DNA of 64,000 bases, taken from assembly GCA_031178005.1 (NCBI GenBank), contig JAPSJV010000001.1, positions 1 through 64,000 of the forward strand, in the 5' to 3' direction. The notes beneath the pieces are model-generated. The model was not told where the DNA came from, ran no database searches, and was given only the letters and a program-made list of their open reading frames with translations. Below, in pieces: positions 61,590-64,000 of the stretch. The DNA is from Pseudarthrobacter sp. (GTDB lineage: Bacteria > Actinomycetota > Actinomycetes > Actinomycetales > Micrococcaceae). Position numbers and translations under genes: made by a program. The stretch's first letter is position 1, and the number at the start of each line of letters is the position of its first letter.

Positions 61590-62579
61590 CTATTCACGCC
61601 CTTGGGACACCCAAGTGGGGTCAGCGGAACGTGAACCTACGACGGCGGCAGCGGCCTGGTCCAGCTCTTCCAGCTGGGTGCCGCTCAATTCCAGGGCGAG
61701 TGCGCCCAGGTTCTCATCGATCCGGTGCGTCTTGCGCGTGCCGGGAATGGGGACAACCGCCACGTCCAGGCGCTTGCCCTGGTTCAACAGCCAGGCGAGG
61801 GCTACCTGCGCCGGTGTTGCGGACAGTTGATCCGCAACGGTTCGCACGGTCTGAACAACCTGCTGGTTCGCAGCGGCGGCGTCGTCCGCGAACCGGGGGA
61901 TCCGGCGTCGGAAGTCATTGGCTCCCAGGCTGGACGCGTCCACGGTGCCGGTGAGAAATCCCCGGCCCAACGGCGAATACGGCACAAAGCCGACACCCAG
62001 CCGGGACGCTTCCGGAACAACGTTGCGTTCCACGTCCCGGCTCCAGATGGACCACTCGCTCTGCACTGCGGCAATCGGGTGGACCGAGTGGGCTTCGGTC
62101 AGCTCGGCAGCCGTCACCTCGGACAGTCCAAGGTGCTTGACCTTACCCTCCTGCACCAGCGCCGCCATGGCCTCCACGGTTTCCACAATCGGAACGCGGA
62201 GGTCGCGGCGGTGCATGTAGTAGAGGTCAATCACGTCGGTGCCCAGCCGTTGCAGGCTGGCATCGACGGCCTTCCGGATGTACCCGGCGTCGCCCCGGAT
62301 GTCCGTGTAGCCAGTCGCTGGGCTGCCCACCAGGCCGAACTTTGTGGCCAACTGGACTTCGTCCCGGCGTTCCTTGAGCAGCCGGGCGATGAGCTCCTCA
62401 TTGCTGCCGCCACCGTAGATGTCCGCGGTGTCGATGAATGTGATGCCGGAGTCGACGGCGTGGTGCAGGGTTTTCAGGGCAACATCCGGATCCACATCCC
62501 CGTAGACGGGCGTAAGTGCCATTCCGCCGAAGCCCAAAGGGCTGACCGTGAGGTTGTCGCCGAGCATTACCTGCGCCAT
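61590..62579 (-). CDS. Aldo/keto reductase
   Basis: A 329-residue NADPH-dependent (beta/alpha)8 oxidoreductase. Catalytic tetrad: Asp and Tyr in FIDTADIYGGGSNE, Lys in VQLATKFGLVG, His in DLYYMHRRD. The C-terminal cofactor region reads VAVVPIPGTRKTHRIDENLGAL. The group covers reductases of aldehydes, ketones and sugars. The ATG at 62579 is preferred over 62591 because GGAG lies 7 bases upstream of it. Confidence 0.93.
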   Translation of the reverse strand: MAQVMLGDNLTVSPLGFGGMALTPVYGDVDPDVALKTLHHAVDSGITFIDTADIYGGGSNEELIARLLKERRDEVQLATKFGLVGSPATGYTDIRGDAGYIRKAVDASLQRLGTDVIDLYYMHRRDLRVPIVETVEAMAALVQEGKVKHLGLSEVTAAELTEAHSVHPIAAVQSEWSIWSRDVERNVVPEASRLGVGFVPYSPLGRGFLTGTVDASSLGANDFRRRIPRFADDAAAANQQVVQTVRTVADQLSATPAQVALAWLLNQGKRLDVAVVPIPGTRKTHRIDENLGALALELSGTQLEELDQAAAAVVGSRSADPTWVSQGRE

Positions 62580-62725
62580 AAGGATCTCCATCTTTTGCGG
62601 TGGCCAATACTGCAGCCAACCTTATGGCTGGTGGACCTATTCCCCGGCGAATAGGGTGGAGCAGATGACCCCAGCGTACGAAGAGACCCAGACCGGTTAT
62701 GTGGATGTCCACATAGGGTTGAATT

Positions 62726-63736
62726 ATGGTGAACCTGGTCCTCGGCTTGATCTTTGCAGGGGTTTTCCTTGCTTCCTACCAGTCGGACAGGCGCCGGCTG
62801 CGCAATGGTGTGCTGTTGGCTGCAGCTATCTGGTTCCTCCTGCAGGCGCTCTTCCAGTTTCTGATTTCGCTGAATCCTTGGTTCGAATGGCTGCATCTTG
62901 CGGTCCTGCTGCTCCCGCCATTGGGTGCCTTTGTGTTTGCCGGCTTCCTCATCGCCAACGGCGTCGCCATGGTCAGGAAAGAGGGCCGGGGGATATCCAG
63001 CCTGTTGCCTTTTGTTGTTGGCCTCGCGATTTTCCTGGCCCCGGTGGTCGCGTTCCTCTTTGTGCTCAGCGGGCAGCCGGTACTGGCCGGCGTGGCCGCC
63101 CTGGCCTTCTTCCTGTGCTCCTACCTGGGCTGCGCGTTCGTGGTGTTCCTGGGCTACGCCGTCGTGTATTCACGGCTGAGGTTCAATCCGGACCCTGCCG
63201 CGGTCATCGTCCTGGGATCCGGGCTGATCAACGGGGGCGTTCCGCCGCTGCTGGCCGCCCGCTTGAACAAGGCTCTGGAAATTTACGACGGCGGGACCTC
63301 CTTCCGGCCGCTGCTGGTCCCTTCCGGTGGTCAAGGTCCTGATGAACCCCGGCCCGAATCGGAAGCGATGAGGGAGTATCTGATCGCCAAGGGGGCCGCA
63401 GCCAAGGATGTATTGGAGGAGAACCAGGCCACCACCACCAGCGAGAACCTGTCCTACTCGGCTGCCCTGCTCAACAGCAAGGGAGTCCGCGGGCCGCTGC
63501 TCGTCTGCACCAACAACTACCACGTACTTCGGGCGGCCCTGCTGTGCCGGCGCCAGGGGCTCAACGCCGAGGTGGTGGGAGCGCCCACGGCAAGGTACTT
63601 CGTGCCCAGCGCGTTCCTCAGGGAGTTTGTTGCCGTGATGCGGGACAACCGCCGGACCAACATCATTCTTTGCCTGCCCATGCTGGGAATTGCGTTCCTC
63701 ATCACGGCGGCACTGATGAGCGCCTCTGTTGTTTAG
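62726..63736 (+). CDS. YdcF/SanA-like DUF218 membrane protein
   Basis: A 336-residue protein with five or six N-terminal transmembrane helices (residues 1-150), an extracytoplasmic or cytoplasmic DUF218 domain (about 158-300: AAVIVLGSGLINGGVPPLLAARLNKALEIY, LLVPSGGQGPDEPRPESEAM, ATTTSENLSYS, VCTNNYHVLRAALLCRRQGL) and a last helix. DUF218 proteins are linked to envelope functions such as vancomycin tolerance (SanA); reaction not known. Confidence 0.88.
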   Translation: MVNLVLGLIFAGVFLASYQSDRRRLRNGVLLAAAIWFLLQALFQFLISLNPWFEWLHLAVLLLPPLGAFVFAGFLIANGVAMVRKEGRGISSLLPFVVGLAIFLAPVVAFLFVLSGQPVLAGVAALAFFLCSYLGCAFVVFLGYAVVYSRLRFNPDPAAVIVLGSGLINGGVPPLLAARLNKALEIYDGGTSFRPLLVPSGGQGPDEPRPESEAMREYLIAKGAAAKDVLEENQATTTSENLSYSAALLNSKGVRGPLLVCTNNYHVLRAALLCRRQGLNAEVVGAPTARYFVPSAFLREFVAVMRDNRRTNIILCLPMLGIAFLITAALMSASVV

Positions 63737-63825
63737 ATTCCTGAACGCCCGGCCGCGGAGTTGAACCGAATCCTGAACACACCTACGAGCGTCTGGAACT
63801 CCACGCCCTTAGTTTGATTTGACTG

Positions 63826-63871
63826 CATCAGCCGGCCACCCGGGAGCCTTCCCGTCGGTGACCGGCTGATG
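63826..63871. terminator. Stem-loop between ydcF-like gene and SDR
   Basis: 15-base arms (63826-63840 with 63857-63871) with one mismatch. It may serve both convergent genes. The remaining bases from 63737 to 63952 hold no gene. Confidence 0.65.
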
Positions 63872-63952
63872 TGTAGGCTCCGGTGTTCCGCACTACTCCA
63901 ACTGTGGACTCCCTTTTTGTGTGCACAGCAGGAAGATTTCGACCAACGGTGC

Positions 63953-64000
63953 TTAGGAGAAGTTGATTCCTCCGTCAATGAGGACGGTCTGACCTGTCAT
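63953..64000 (-). CDS. C-terminal end of a short-chain dehydrogenase (cut by window edge)
   Basis: The minus-strand frame entering from the right edge reads MTGQTVLIDGGINFS and ends at TAA (63955-63953). T-G-Q-x-x-x-x-D-G-G is the usual C-terminal signature of SDR oxidoreductases. Only 15 residues are in the window. Confidence 0.8.
   Translation of the reverse strand: MTGQTVLIDGGINFS

Overview
The window looks like chromosome of a high-GC actinobacterium of the Arthrobacter/Pseudarthrobacter type (Micrococcaceae). Reasons: strong G/C third-position bias, many GTG/TTG starts, 4-bp ATGA/GTGA gene overlaps, actinobacterial families (SCO3242-type prenyltransferase, DUF3040, DUF1206, SigK-like ECF sigma factor, FolP2-like protein, Rv2671-like reductase) and dense sugar, acid and nucleoside catabolic loci. 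This genus call is inference; no rRNA or tRNA gene was seen.

Layout. 1-12.7 kb: a minus-strand run of tightly coupled genes forming an actinobacterial version of the ebo cluster: inositol-3-phosphate synthase family, UbiA-type prenyltransferase, TIM-barrel/EboA fusion, TatD-like hydrolase, EboE, and an EboF-like phosphodiesterase, followed by a secreted PQQ-dependent sugar dehydrogenase. Divergent from it are a ROK regulator and a Tat-exported TIM-barrel protein, then isopentenyl-diphosphate isomerase. The product of this locus is unknown, and it is the best candidate here for an undescribed pathway. 13.3-24 kb: AmiS/UreI channel, glutamate dehydrogenase, a TenA protein, a ChvE/MmsA/MmsB multiple-sugar ABC importer with a palindromic operator, and a large SWIM-SNF2 helicase. 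24-28.3 kb: a patch of small accessory genes (AraC, DUF2000, P-loop kinase, DUF4375, TetR plus SnoaL-like protein with a perfect operator).

28.4-36.4 kb: a translationally coupled pterin cassette (folE, FAD reductase, folP2-like, Rv2671-like reductase), DUF3040, a DUF4287/DUF5655 protein, then a COG4315 lipoprotein divergent from an ECF sigma/anti-sigma operon; the spacer carries two identical, mirror-image ECF-type promoters. SRPBCC and DUF1206 genes follow. 36.5-43.8 kb: a WXG100-type secreted protein with a small partner, trmB, a sugar-acid dehydratase with its GntR regulator, a DRGH nuclease and an AT-richer hypothetical patch.

43.8-57.8 kb is a series of catabolic units each next to its own regulator: MHS transporter plus flavin reductase with GntR; L-lactate permease with a FadR-type regulator, three matching operators and a lutA'-'lutC deletion scar; and a ribonucleoside unit (GntR-ribokinase divergent from MFS-nucleoside hydrolase). 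SoxR divergent from an MFS pump, with a classical 19-bp-spacer promoter, follows. 57.8-64 kb: a His-rich methyltransferase, a DEAD-box RNA helicase behind a leader with a terminator hairpin, two intergenic palindromic repeats, an MBL hydrolase, an aldo/keto reductase, a YdcF-like membrane protein, and the C-terminal end of an SDR cut by the window edge.
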